Assembly (NCBI GenBank): GCA_964588495.1
Contig: CAZPPS010000008.1
Location: 19,426-83,425 of the forward strand
Direction of reading: 5' to 3'
Source of the DNA: CAVPKN01 sp964588495
GTDB lineage: Bacteria; Chlamydiota; Chlamydiia; Chlamydiales; JAAKFR01
Length of the DNA stretch: 64,000 nucleotides
Part shown: in pieces, positions 8,247 to 16,397 of the stretch
Layout of the letters: each line of letters starts with the position of its first letter
How positions within the stretch are numbered: position 1 is the stretch's first letter
Translations under genes and position numbers: made by a program
Notes under the pieces: generated by a model
Databases searched by the model: none
Told to the model about the DNA's origin: nothing
What the model saw: the letters and a program-made list of their open reading frames with translations, nothing else

Positions 8247-8474
8247 CTATCTTTTTTCTAGATGGTTCGTGTTACCCCACCGTCTTTGTATGGCTTTCCA
8301 CTGAAAGATTTGGTAAAGAGCTGCCAACCCCACAATGACATAAATAATCTTGGCAATGATAGGGAAGCTGCCAAATAGAAATTCGACAAGATTGAAATTA
8401 AATAGCCCGACTAAACCCCAATTAAGACCACCTATCACTAAGAGTATAGCTACAATAACGTCTAAAACTTTCAT
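8247..8474 (-). CDS. DUF378 family small membrane protein
   Basis: A 75-residue protein with two transmembrane helices: VLDVIVAILLVIGGLNWGLVGLF (3-25) and IAKIIYVIVGLAALYQIFQW (40-59). The LxxIGGLNWGLVGLFxFNLVxxLFG pattern defines DUF378 (YuzA-like) proteins, which are widespread and of unknown function. The basic C-terminal tail (KAIQRRWGNTNHLEKR) is probably cytoplasmic. It is single, with its own terminator. It lies between kdoO and the LysR/dab locus but nothing ties it functionally to either. Confidence 0.85.
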   Translation of the reverse strand: MKVLDVIVAILLVIGGLNWGLVGLFNFNLVEFLFGSFPIIAKIIYVIVGLAALYQIFQWKAIQRRWGNTNHLEKR

Positions 8475-8676
8475 GCTTAACCTACTTTTTAAGAGACTCT
8501 TGTTGAATTCAACTCAGGTCTACAAATTTATGAAAAGATATGTTTGTAATTATGCGCATATTTTATTTTTATGCACTATTTTTTCTAAGCATGTTGTCAT
8601 TTCAGCTATGTAGCGGATGCTGCTTTTTTCCTCCATTGCGTATTCTCCTGCTCCTTCGGCTATATTTAAAGGTGAG

Positions 8677-9534
8677 TTAGGAATAGATATTGGGAGCTAA
8701 CTTCTTTATGAGAAAGTCTTCCAAACTTTGCATACATTCGTTTTTATCTGTTTGTTTTAAGAGAGATACGTGAATATCAGGCAAAGGAGGAAGAAAATCT
8801 TCACGGATGAGCTCTAATGTGTCAGGCATCATCGTTCTAGGCAATGCGGTGATTCCCATGCCCGCCTTGACTGCCGCAACAATTCCCGCATAACTTGGAC
8901 TTGTAAAAACTATTCTCCATCGAATTCCAGCCCTTTCTAGAGCTTCAATGGCTATAGAACGATATACGCAGGGTTGTGGTGAAAGCACTAAAGGTAGTGG
9001 CATCTTTTTTTCTAAGGATACTATGTATGCCTTTTTGCCCATCCATTCCAGAGGTTCAGACCAGACTTCATAACCATTTGGAAAGTCTTCAGGACGGCTC
9101 ATCTTGACCAACACCATGTCAAAAGCACTTTTTTTAAAACGATCAAATAGGTTGAGTGTCAAGTCGCATTCAACATTCAGCAGTACCCGCGGATGAAGCC
9201 TTGAGAAATCGACAAGCACATCTGAAAGAAACATTGTGGCAAAATCCTCTGGAAGTCCAAAGCGTATTTCACCTTCAAGTTCGGGATACTTAAAGCGATC
9301 GAGCACTTCTAGATATAGAGCCTGAATCTTGTTGGCGTAGGATAAAAAAACTTCTCCATCTCTAGTCAGCCTTATTTGTTTGCCCCTATCAAAAAGGCGT
9401 TTTCCAAGAGTTTTTTCTAAATTACCCATTTGCTGGGTGATTGCCGATTGAGTGCGTTGCACTTGTTGAGACGCCTTCGTGAAGCTACCTGTCTCTACGA
9501 TTGCTAAAAAACACTTAAGAGTAAATTCGTCCAT
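8677..9534 (-). CDS. LysR-family regulator, divergent from dabBA
   Basis: A 285-residue LysR-type regulator with an N-terminal winged helix-turn-helix (about 1-60: FLAIVETGSFTKASQQVQRTQSAITQQMGNLEKTLGKRLFDR). The substrate-binding domain (about 88-285) includes IRFGLPEDFA and KAGMGITALPRTM. It is transcribed away from dabB with 104 bases between them, and that gap contains an LTTR-type dyad. The arrangement mirrors CbbR/CcmR-type regulators next to carbon-uptake genes, so control of the dab pair and itself is the natural inference. The effector is unknown. Confidence 0.88.
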   Translation of the reverse strand: MDEFTLKCFLAIVETGSFTKASQQVQRTQSAITQQMGNLEKTLGKRLFDRGKQIRLTRDGEVFLSYANKIQALYLEVLDRFKYPELEGEIRFGLPEDFATMFLSDVLVDFSRLHPRVLLNVECDLTLNLFDRFKKSAFDMVLVKMSRPEDFPNGYEVWSEPLEWMGKKAYIVSLEKKMPLPLVLSPQPCVYRSIAIEALERAGIRWRIVFTSPSYAGIVAAVKAGMGITALPRTMMPDTLELIREDFLPPLPDIHVSLLKQTDKNECMQSLEDFLIKKLAPNIYS

Positions 9535-9542
9535 AAGAAAAC

Positions 9543-9559
9543 CTTATAAGAAACATAAG
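9543..9559. promoter_or_regulatory. Putative LysR operator between lysR and dabB
   Basis: CTTAT-AAGAAAC-ATAAG is a perfect 5+5 dyad with a 7-base centre and contains the T-N11-A core of LysR-type boxes. A related half site, CCTTATTTTA, follows about 15 bases downstream. A possible dabB -10 (TATGAT, 9593-9598) lies further on. Confidence 0.55.
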
Positions 9560-9638
9560 AATTACAAATTTTCCTTATTTTATCATCCTTAGTATGATTC
9601 ATCAATAGAAAAAAAATACAGGTAGGAACCCTAAAGTC

Positions 9639-11159
9639 ATGAGATTTAGTATTGCAATCTATTTTATAATGATAATTTTAATTCCTTTCTTAGGACTTAT
9701 CATTAATAGTTTATTTTTTAAGAAAAACGCTATCCGCGGTTCTAGGGTAGCCACTCTCAGTTTATGGATAGGGTTTGTTAACGCGATTATTGCTTGGTTA
9801 ATAGGATTGCCGTTTTCTGAAAAGACCGAATCTATGGGATTCATAGCAAATGAGATCTCATGGCTAATGGCTACACTCATCCTATTTGTTAGCGGGATAG
9901 TTCATCATTTTTCGGTTCGGTATTTAGCAGGTGATAGAAACTATCGTCGCTATTTTTTATCACTAACCAGCATTACGATCAGCACTCTCCTCATGGTCGC
10001 AGCAGACAACATTGTTATTTTGATCACTTTTTGGTTGATCAGCAATCTTATACTGGTCTCACTCATGATTCATAAGTCTCATTGGGCTGCAGCTAAAAAT
10101 TCAGGAACACTCGCTTTAAAACTATTTGCATTAGGTCTAGTTTTTTTAATTATTGGTGCTGGATTATTGGCTTATGAGTCTGGAACTCTTTCATTGCATC
10201 GTATTGGAGAACATAGTGCCCACCTCTCTCGTTCAACGCGGACCCTAGCACTCTTATTCATCATGTTAGCAGCCTTTACCCAGTCAGGTGCCTGGCCTTT
10301 TCACAGCTGGCTGATTAGCTCTCTCAATTCACCCACCCCAGTTTCATCTTTGATGCATGCCGGTTTAGTGAATGGTGGAGGTCTTTTGGCGGCCCGTTTT
10401 GCTCTCATTTTTCTCCATGAGAGCATAATCTTAAATAGTTTGTTTTTATTTGGGCTCATCACTCTTGTTTTAGGTGGGATTTGGAAACTCATTCAAAGCG
10501 ACATCAAGCGTATGCTGGCCTGTTCAACCATGACTCAAATGGGATTTATGATCATGCAATGCGGCCTTGGACTCTTTCCCGCTGCATTGGCCCACCTCTG
10601 TTGGCATGGTTTATTCAAGTCATTTCTTTTCCTACGAGCCGGCTCCAGCATCGCAGAGCAAAGGCGCACCAACGAGGAAAGAACCAGCACTATACCTAAA
10701 TTTCTACTAGCTTCTCTTTGTGGAGGAGTAGGAGCTTTCGGATTCATTCTCGGTGGTCGCTTCTCATTTGTTTTTGAAGATACTACAACTATTCTAGTTT
10801 TGTTTGCCTGGATGGCTGCAACACAAATAGCACATACCCTGATTGAAAAAAAACCGTCTTTGTTTTTTGTTTTACTGGCAAGCATCTTATGCTTAATTAG
10901 CGGCTTTATATATGGAACAACCATCGATCTGACTGAACGAGCGGTAGCGCCGCTTGGAATTTCTCAACCTCAAATCTTAAATTCTATGCATGTTATGGGT
11001 ATCATTTTTATTCTTTGTATTTGGCTGGCAATGAATCTAAAACTATTTATGAACCATGAGGGATCTCTTTGGTGGAAACGTTTTTATGTTAGAATGCTTA
11101 ATGCGAGTCAGCCAAATCCAAAAACTACTACCTCCACGAGAAATGGATACAAATTTTAA
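9639..11159 (+). CDS. dabB: DabB: proton-channel subunit of DAB inorganic-carbon pump
   Basis: A 506-residue membrane protein of the proton-pumping NADH dehydrogenase subunit 5 (NuoL/MrpA) superfamily, with about 13 helices. TQSGAWPFHSWLISSLNSPTPVSSLMHAGLVNGGG (about 214-250) is the canonical core, and KRMLACSTMTQMGFM (about 290) and HGLFKSFLFLRAG (about 324) follow. It is not part of a nuo operon. It is immediately followed by a DUF2309 gene, the diagnostic DabB-DabA pair, in which DabB provides the ion pathway that powers DabA. The ribosome site GGTAGGA lies about ten bases before the ATG. It ends 12 bases before dabA, so the two are surely co-transcribed. Confidence 0.88.
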   Translation: MRFSIAIYFIMIILIPFLGLIINSLFFKKNAIRGSRVATLSLWIGFVNAIIAWLIGLPFSEKTESMGFIANEISWLMATLILFVSGIVHHFSVRYLAGDRNYRRYFLSLTSITISTLLMVAADNIVILITFWLISNLILVSLMIHKSHWAAAKNSGTLALKLFALGLVFLIIGAGLLAYESGTLSLHRIGEHSAHLSRSTRTLALLFIMLAAFTQSGAWPFHSWLISSLNSPTPVSSLMHAGLVNGGGLLAARFALIFLHESIILNSLFLFGLITLVLGGIWKLIQSDIKRMLACSTMTQMGFMIMQCGLGLFPAALAHLCWHGLFKSFLFLRAGSSIAEQRRTNEERTSTIPKFLLASLCGGVGAFGFILGGRFSFVFEDTTTILVLFAWMAATQIAHTLIEKKPSLFFVLLASILCLISGFIYGTTIDLTERAVAPLGISQPQILNSMHVMGIIFILCIWLAMNLKLFMNHEGSLWWKRFYVRMLNASQPNPKTTTSTRNGYKF

Positions 11160-11171
11160 GGAGATAAAATA

Positions 11172-14100
11172 GTGAAAGCTTTCGAAATCAATATTGACGA
11201 CCTGATTGCAAATGCTGCAAAAATTATTGCTCCTGTTTGGCCACTCCAAACATTTATCGCACGCAATCCACTTCATGGTATTGAATCCTTGAATTTTGAA
11301 GATGCGATTGTAATGGGGGAAAAGTTTTTAGCTGGCAGCTTTGATTTGCTGCGAGATAAGTCCAGTGATGTAAATCGAGAAATGATCAAGTGGTGCCAAG
11401 CATTTTTAGATGAAGGGCAAGCAACTATCACGATGCCTGGAAGAGAAAAGGGGTTTTATCGAGCTTGGGTCTTGCTGGCCCCATTTGATAAAAAATTACG
11501 AGCTTCTCAAAACAAAGGATGGCTGCGATCACTACCGGATACACCTGATGAGGCCATTTCTTTCTCTTTAAGGAAGCTAGATGTCCCGGATGATCAAATA
11601 GAAGAATTTCTGAAATATGCAATAGCACAACTTCCTGGCTGGGCAGGTTACATTAAATGGCGCTCTGATTGGCAAGATAAAACTGCCGGATTTAAGAATC
11701 CTATCACTTTAAAAGATTTTCTCGCCGTCCGCCTTGCAATTACTTGTGCACTTCAGGGCGAAGATAAAAAAGAGCTCTTTAAAACGGAGAATTTGTCTCC
11801 CAAAAAGCTGGATCCGTTCCTTAAAGAAATAGAGATCAAAGAAGACAAATATTTGCAGGAGATCTTAAAAAAAGTAATTCCGGAAACTATAAAGCTCAAT
11901 TCGAAAACAGAGCCCCTCTGTAGGCCCGATGCTCAATTAGTATTTTGTATTGATGTTCGCTCTGAGCAATTCCGTATGAGAATCGAGCGTGAGGGGAACT
12001 ATGAAACTATTGGGTTTGCTGGCTTTTTTGGACTCCCGGTCACTGTACATAGCTACAATACGGACGTGGTGAGTGACTGCTGCCCCGTTCTTCTAAAACC
12101 TCGTTATAAGGTTTGCGAAGAACCGGCATGCCAGGATTCAGATCGGATTTCTCATCGTCAAGCAGGCCATAGTGTTCTTGAGGTACTCCGTGGCTTTTAT
12201 CAGGATCTAAAGTATAACTTTGCGACACCTTTTGCACTTGTGGAAACCCTTGGTATGTGGTGTGGCCTGTGGATGGCAATCCGTACGCTTATGCCGACCT
12301 CCAGCGTAAAGCTTAGACGTCTGGCCAAAGAATGGGTCATGCCAACACTTGCGACAACTCCAAAGATTGATATACCGCTCCCTGATCAGATCGTCTATGC
12401 AGAATCAGCCCTTCGAATTATGGGGCTGACAAAAAATTTTAGTCGATTGGTTGTGTTTTGTGGACATGGGAGCTCAACAGAAAATAACCCTTATGCTTCT
12501 GCTCTTGACTGTGGAGCCTGTGGAGGAAACCATGGGGGAACAAATGGCAAAATTTTAGCAGCAATTCTTAATAATTCTGTGATCAGAGCTTCTCTTGCAA
12601 AAAAAGAGATTATCATTCCTGAAGATACCCTATTTGTTGGAGGTGAACATAACACAACGACTGATGAAGTTGTCATTCATGGTGAGGCAAAGAGTAACCA
12701 CCATAGAGAGATCTTGGAACGGTTAAGGATAGATCTAGCGAACGCTGGTATTGCCAATAATAAACACAGATGTCGCACGTTTGGTCTAGATAAATCAGGA
12801 ATTGAATCTAAAAATCACGTTTTGAAGCGGAGCTCTGACTGGGCTGAAGTGCGACCTGAATGGGGTCTTGCACGCAATGCGGCATTTATTGTAGGGCCAA
12901 GAAGCATTACAAAAGATTTGGATTTAGATGGCAGATGTTTTTTGCATTCTTATGAATGGAGGGAAGATGCAAGTGGAAAATCCCTGGAAACAATATTAAC
13001 GGCGCCTATGGTGGTAGCAGAATGGATCAATACCCAATATTTCTTTTCTACTCTGAATAATATTGCTTATGGTAGTGGAAGCAAAATCACCCATAACGTC
13101 ACGGGTAAGCTTGGAATTATGCAAGGAAATGGAAGCGACTTGATGCATGGTCTTCCTTTGCAATCTGTTAACTCAACGGATGATAAGCGTTATCATGAGC
13201 TTATGCGTTTACAGACAATTGTTTATGCACCTCGTTATCGAATCGACTCAATTATTGAAAAACAAGCCATATTAAAAACATTACTTTTTAACAAATGGGT
13301 CATACTCGTGGCCATAGATCCTAAAGACAACAAATCTTATCGCTTGATTCGCGAGGGAGAATGGGTAGAAATTACTAACCAAAGCCCTATAAATTCTCCA
13401 TGTAAAGATGAGTTGAAATCTAAACTTAACCACAAGCCTTATAATAATAAGACATGTCTTATTGCAACGATGCACAGTAAAGAAAAAGCGATTTTCCCTG
13501 CTTTTTTTGATTTTCTTGGACTAAAAATTGTACAAGCAAAGATCGACACGGATCAAATGGGCACATTTACTGGAGAAGTACAACGTAAGGGTGACGCTTT
13601 AACGTGTGTTCGTGAAAAATGCGAATTGGCCATGAAAGAAAGTAAATTTAATATCGGCATTGCTAGTGAAGGGAGCTTTGGACCACACCCTTTCAGTCCA
13701 TTTCTGGCTTCTGACCTTGAAATTTTATACTTTATAGACCAGGAGAAGGGGTTTCATCTCCATCAGACATTGCTTAGCGCCAAAACAAATTATTGTGTGG
13801 AAGCCATTTCGGATCATCAGAGATTAAAAACATTTTGCGATCAAGCGCTGTTTCCCTCCCATGGATTAATCGTAAGACCTAATCAATCTCAGATTAACAC
13901 TCCTATTTTTAAAGGCATCCAGAGTTTTGATAGGCTTGAAGAGGCTTTCTTTAAATGCTGTAGCCTTTCAGCTGACGGTAAAGCTTCAGTAGAAACCGAT
14001 ATGAGGGCTCATATGAACCCAACACGTATGGGAGTGATTAAAGAGCTGGCTGATTCTTTTGCTAAGCGACTTGCCACACCCTGTCCATTATGCGATAACC

Positions 14101-14279
14101 CGGGTTGGGGAATAGTGGGAAATCAAAAAGGCTTGGAATGCCAGATGTGTGGGTCAGAGACTGATATGGTCAGAACAGAAGTTTTTGGGTGTCCCAAATG
14201 CTCACATAAAGAAGAGCGACCAAGACAAGATGGATTAACTAAAGCTGAGCCTCAATATTGTGGGCTCTGCAATCCATAA
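11172..14279 (+). CDS. dabA: DabA (DUF2309) fused to a C-terminal DUF6671/zinc-ribbon module
   Basis: A 1035-residue protein with a GTG start after AAGGAGA. Residues 1 to about 745 are DabA, the carbonic-anhydrase-like subunit that hydrates CO2 to bicarbonate at the membrane. All four expected zinc ligands are present: Cys259 and Asp261 in FCIDVRSE, His432 in CGHGSSTENNPY and Cys447 in DCGACGG, with the same 2- and 15-residue spacings as characterised DabA. From about 758 a different domain begins: CLIATMHSKEKAI, DQMGTFTGEVQRKGD, IASEGSFGPHPF and TDMRAHMNPTRM, which I recognise as DUF6671. It ends in a ribbon with four CxxC pairs (971/974, 990/993, 1007/1010, 1030/1033). No stop or frameshift separates the parts. 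The function of the added module is unknown. Confidence 0.88.
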   Translation: MKAFEINIDDLIANAAKIIAPVWPLQTFIARNPLHGIESLNFEDAIVMGEKFLAGSFDLLRDKSSDVNREMIKWCQAFLDEGQATITMPGREKGFYRAWVLLAPFDKKLRASQNKGWLRSLPDTPDEAISFSLRKLDVPDDQIEEFLKYAIAQLPGWAGYIKWRSDWQDKTAGFKNPITLKDFLAVRLAITCALQGEDKKELFKTENLSPKKLDPFLKEIEIKEDKYLQEILKKVIPETIKLNSKTEPLCRPDAQLVFCIDVRSEQFRMRIEREGNYETIGFAGFFGLPVTVHSYNTDVVSDCCPVLLKPRYKVCEEPACQDSDRISHRQAGHSVLEVLRGFYQDLKYNFATPFALVETLGMWCGLWMAIRTLMPTSSVKLRRLAKEWVMPTLATTPKIDIPLPDQIVYAESALRIMGLTKNFSRLVVFCGHGSSTENNPYASALDCGACGGNHGGTNGKILAAILNNSVIRASLAKKEIIIPEDTLFVGGEHNTTTDEVVIHGEAKSNHHREILERLRIDLANAGIANNKHRCRTFGLDKSGIESKNHVLKRSSDWAEVRPEWGLARNAAFIVGPRSITKDLDLDGRCFLHSYEWREDASGKSLETILTAPMVVAEWINTQYFFSTLNNIAYGSGSKITHNVTGKLGIMQGNGSDLMHGLPLQSVNSTDDKRYHELMRLQTIVYAPRYRIDSIIEKQAILKTLLFNKWVILVAIDPKDNKSYRLIREGEWVEITNQSPINSPCKDELKSKLNHKPYNNKTCLIATMHSKEKAIFPAFFDFLGLKIVQAKIDTDQMGTFTGEVQRKGDALTCVREKCELAMKESKFNIGIASEGSFGPHPFSPFLASDLEILYFIDQEKGFHLHQTLLSAKTNYCVEAISDHQRLKTFCDQALFPSHGLIVRPNQSQINTPIFKGIQSFDRLEEAFFKCCSLSADGKASVETDMRAHMNPTRMGVIKELADSFAKRLATPCPLCDNPGWGIVGNQKGLECQMCGSETDMVRTEVFGCPKCSHKEERPRQDGLTKAEPQYCGLCNP

Positions 14280-14317
14280 CCCTCTATTGCAATCTGTTTT
14301 TTTTATGGGAAATAGCA

Positions 14318-14410
14318 TGAAAAAAAATTCCTCTCGCCAGAGCTTGTGGATCCCAAAAGAAAAAATATCAGCTACGACCTTCAAAAAGATCTTCTTGGAG
14401 GGACTTTGGC
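14318..14410 (+). pseudogene. Fragment of kdoO (direct duplicate)
   Basis: About 92 bases match kdoO 7309-7400 with three visible substitutions, in the same orientation, preserving the PKRKNISYDLQKDLLGGTL stretch. The match begins and ends abruptly. The two copies bracket kdoO (3' part), DUF378, lysR and dabBA. Confidence 0.85.
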
Positions 14411-14441
14411 TGACAAGAGAGCTGAAAAAGATAAAATATAC

Positions 14442-14476
14442 TTCTTCCTCTGTGTTCTCTGTGTCCTCTGTGGTTT
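14442..14476. repeat. CTCTGTGT-type dispersed repeat, copy 1
   Basis: TTCCTCTGTGTTCTCTGTGTCCTCTGTGGTT recurs nearly unchanged at 28518-28550 and 63863-63900. The same kind of sequence occurs between genes in many unrelated bacteria and gives spurious HREHRE-like peptides. Confidence 0.75.
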
Positions 14477-14594
14477 TTTATTTTTTCTCGGAACAAGGAA
14501 AACAAATAACTTCTTTCTCTTTGTGCCTTTGTGTTTAAAAAAACGGAAACACCAGACGATCATGCTATCGGGCGCCTGATTTTGTCAGAACTCT

Positions 14595-16166
14595 CTAGAA
14601 GTAGCAGGAGAATCCGAACAAAATGGCATGGTTATACAAATGGGCATCCAGCTTATACTGCCAGCGGACGTGCTGAGCTAACAGATCAAGTGCATCAGGT
14701 TTGACGTCTTTGTCTTTGTCACTCTTTTCTTTGTCAGCCTTTACTTTGTCCCTTTTGACTCCAGCTACAGTTTTGTTGAAGCAAAGAGTCCCGAAGTTGT
14801 TGTAAATGTAGTCGACGCGCAGGTGAAAATCACAGTTGAGCGCATACTCCAGACCGAGTCCTAAGCGGAAAATGGGGGGTCTTTTGTCTGCGTCAATGAA
14901 TTTTAAGGGATACAATTTTCCCATATTGTCAAGTCCGGCAAAATAGCCCTCGGAGTGAGATTTGATTTTTCCATAGCCCACACCAATGCGTCCCTGGAGC
15001 AACGTACGGGGCGATAACAGCATACCAGGCTTTGCATCCAACGCCCATTGCCATGCTGAGGTGGCAACATAGTGCTTGGAAAAGAAGTTTTCATTCGCAA
15101 GCTGACCGCTTGGGTGTCTTATTCTATTTAGACGACTTTTCAGCTTGACATGAGAAGATCCCGATACATTAATCTCACCTCCGAGACAAAAGCGGCACCA
15201 AACTTTCTGGTAACCCACAAACATATTCTCGAGAAATTGATTGTTGCAGATCTCATTTGGTGCAGCGAGAACAAAATTTCCCGATTCAGGATTGAGCGTG
15301 AAGCGGGTGAAACCCTGTTGCTTGCTTCTCAAGATGCCGACTCCCAGGCTGGCTCCAAAATAGCCACCCTCAAACTCAAATGAGCTCCAACCAGGAAAGA
15401 AACAAATGGGTTGCAGCTCGCGGAAATGGTAAGCCAAGCCAAAAAGAATGGAGTGATCGTAGAGGCGAGCTGAAGACTGGTTCGTCAGTTGAGCCATGAT
15501 ACCGTCGTTTGCGCGGCTATCTCCACAGAATTTCCCGAAGCTTGTAAAGATATAATCGGCACGCAAAGAAAGATTTGAGCAAATTTTGTGCTCTATGCCT
15601 GCCCCTGCACGCAGCCCAAGACGCCGGTCTTTCTGATCAGATACCAGCAGGTCAGTGCCTAAGATGGGATCTAAACTCTGAGCTGCGTTTTTTAGTGAAC
15701 TTTTAGCAAAGCTGACACCTAGACGCCCATAAAAACGGATCATTTCATCAAGGCAGACTCCAGGCTGCAAATCAAATCCTAATTGATACCCATCAACTGT
15801 GGCCTGCTGTCTGTTTTTAACTCGAAGTACCGTTTCGGACGCTGAATTTTCTACGAGCCTTGATAGCTCAGACATATGTGCAGAACCAAACTGAGCAAAA
15901 ACTTCTCCGTTTATGCACCCTCCGCATTTGTGCAGAAAGCCGTATCCTGCATATAACAAAGCCGAGCCTCCCGTTGAGAACATGTTTTTTTGATGCTTAA
16001 GGGGTGATCTCAATTCAGGAATTAATAACCGTTCGTAGACGGTTTCTCCTTGCTGTCTCACATCTGAGAGATGCCCCCCTAAACCGCCACCCACATAAAA
16101 ACCTTGAAACGAGTGAAGCCTAGCGCAGCAGAACAAAAGTACAAACAAAAAGGCAGAACGTGTCAT
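14595..16166 (-). CDS. Outer membrane protein with two tandem beta-barrel domains
   Basis: A 523-residue protein with signal peptide MTRSAFLFVLLFCCARLHSFQ. It contains two homologous 8-strand OmpA-like barrels: about 22-250 (FYVGGGLGG ... RADYIFTSFGKFCG ... LYDHSILFGLAYHF) and about 268-523 (YFGASLGVG ... RVDYIYNNFGTLCF ... LYNHAILFGFSCYF). Each ends in an aromatic residue typical of a BamA signal. Both repeats keep cysteines in matching places (for example near FGKFCG and FGTLCF), which could form the disulfide-linked envelope that replaces peptidoglycan strength in chlamydiae. A Lys/Asp-rich loop (about 470-495) interrupts the second barrel. It is monocistronic. It resembles expanded outer membrane protein families of environmental chlamydiae; a pore function is possible but not shown. 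Confidence 0.8.
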   Translation of the reverse strand: MTRSAFLFVLLFCCARLHSFQGFYVGGGLGGHLSDVRQQGETVYERLLIPELRSPLKHQKNMFSTGGSALLYAGYGFLHKCGGCINGEVFAQFGSAHMSELSRLVENSASETVLRVKNRQQATVDGYQLGFDLQPGVCLDEMIRFYGRLGVSFAKSSLKNAAQSLDPILGTDLLVSDQKDRRLGLRAGAGIEHKICSNLSLRADYIFTSFGKFCGDSRANDGIMAQLTNQSSARLYDHSILFGLAYHFRELQPICFFPGWSSFEFEGGYFGASLGVGILRSKQQGFTRFTLNPESGNFVLAAPNEICNNQFLENMFVGYQKVWCRFCLGGEINVSGSSHVKLKSRLNRIRHPSGQLANENFFSKHYVATSAWQWALDAKPGMLLSPRTLLQGRIGVGYGKIKSHSEGYFAGLDNMGKLYPLKFIDADKRPPIFRLGLGLEYALNCDFHLRVDYIYNNFGTLCFNKTVAGVKRDKVKADKEKSDKDKDVKPDALDLLAQHVRWQYKLDAHLYNHAILFGFSCYF

Positions 16167-16228
16167 AATACTCTTCTAAAAACTAATAACCTGTAAGACG
16201 TTAACATGTTTAAATTTTTGCCTCAATA

Positions 16229-16388
16229 GACCTCTTTCGAAATTCGCTTTGTTTGGAAAAATTAGTTATTTTTGCGCAGATTTGCTTTAAAATTTTGCGA
16301 GCATATGCGTACATACGGTCGAGAAATTTTGATGCAAAGATGCCAAAAAGAACAATTTGAACGAACAAATGGAATTTCGAAAGAGGTC
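16229..16388. mobile_element. MITE with TA target duplication, IS630/Tc1-like ends
   Basis: GACCTCTTTCGAAATTC at 16229-16245 is exactly inverted at 16372-16388, and weaker pairing (CTTTGTT / AACAAAT) continues inward. The 160-base element is flanked on both sides by TA, as expected for IS630/Tc1-type insertion. It encodes no protein. Its right end is nine bases from the NUDIX start codon. Confidence 0.8.
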
Positions 16389-16397
16389 TAATGCTGT

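Larger units (their letters stand above)
14280..14594. other. Gene-free convergent junction of remnants and repeats
   Basis: Between dabA and the convergent outer membrane protein there is no intact gene. The stretch holds a kdoO fragment (14318-14410), a CTCTGTGT-type repeat (14442-14476) and a related CTTTGTG-rich segment (about 14505-14535). No convincing terminator hairpin is visible. Confidence 0.7.
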
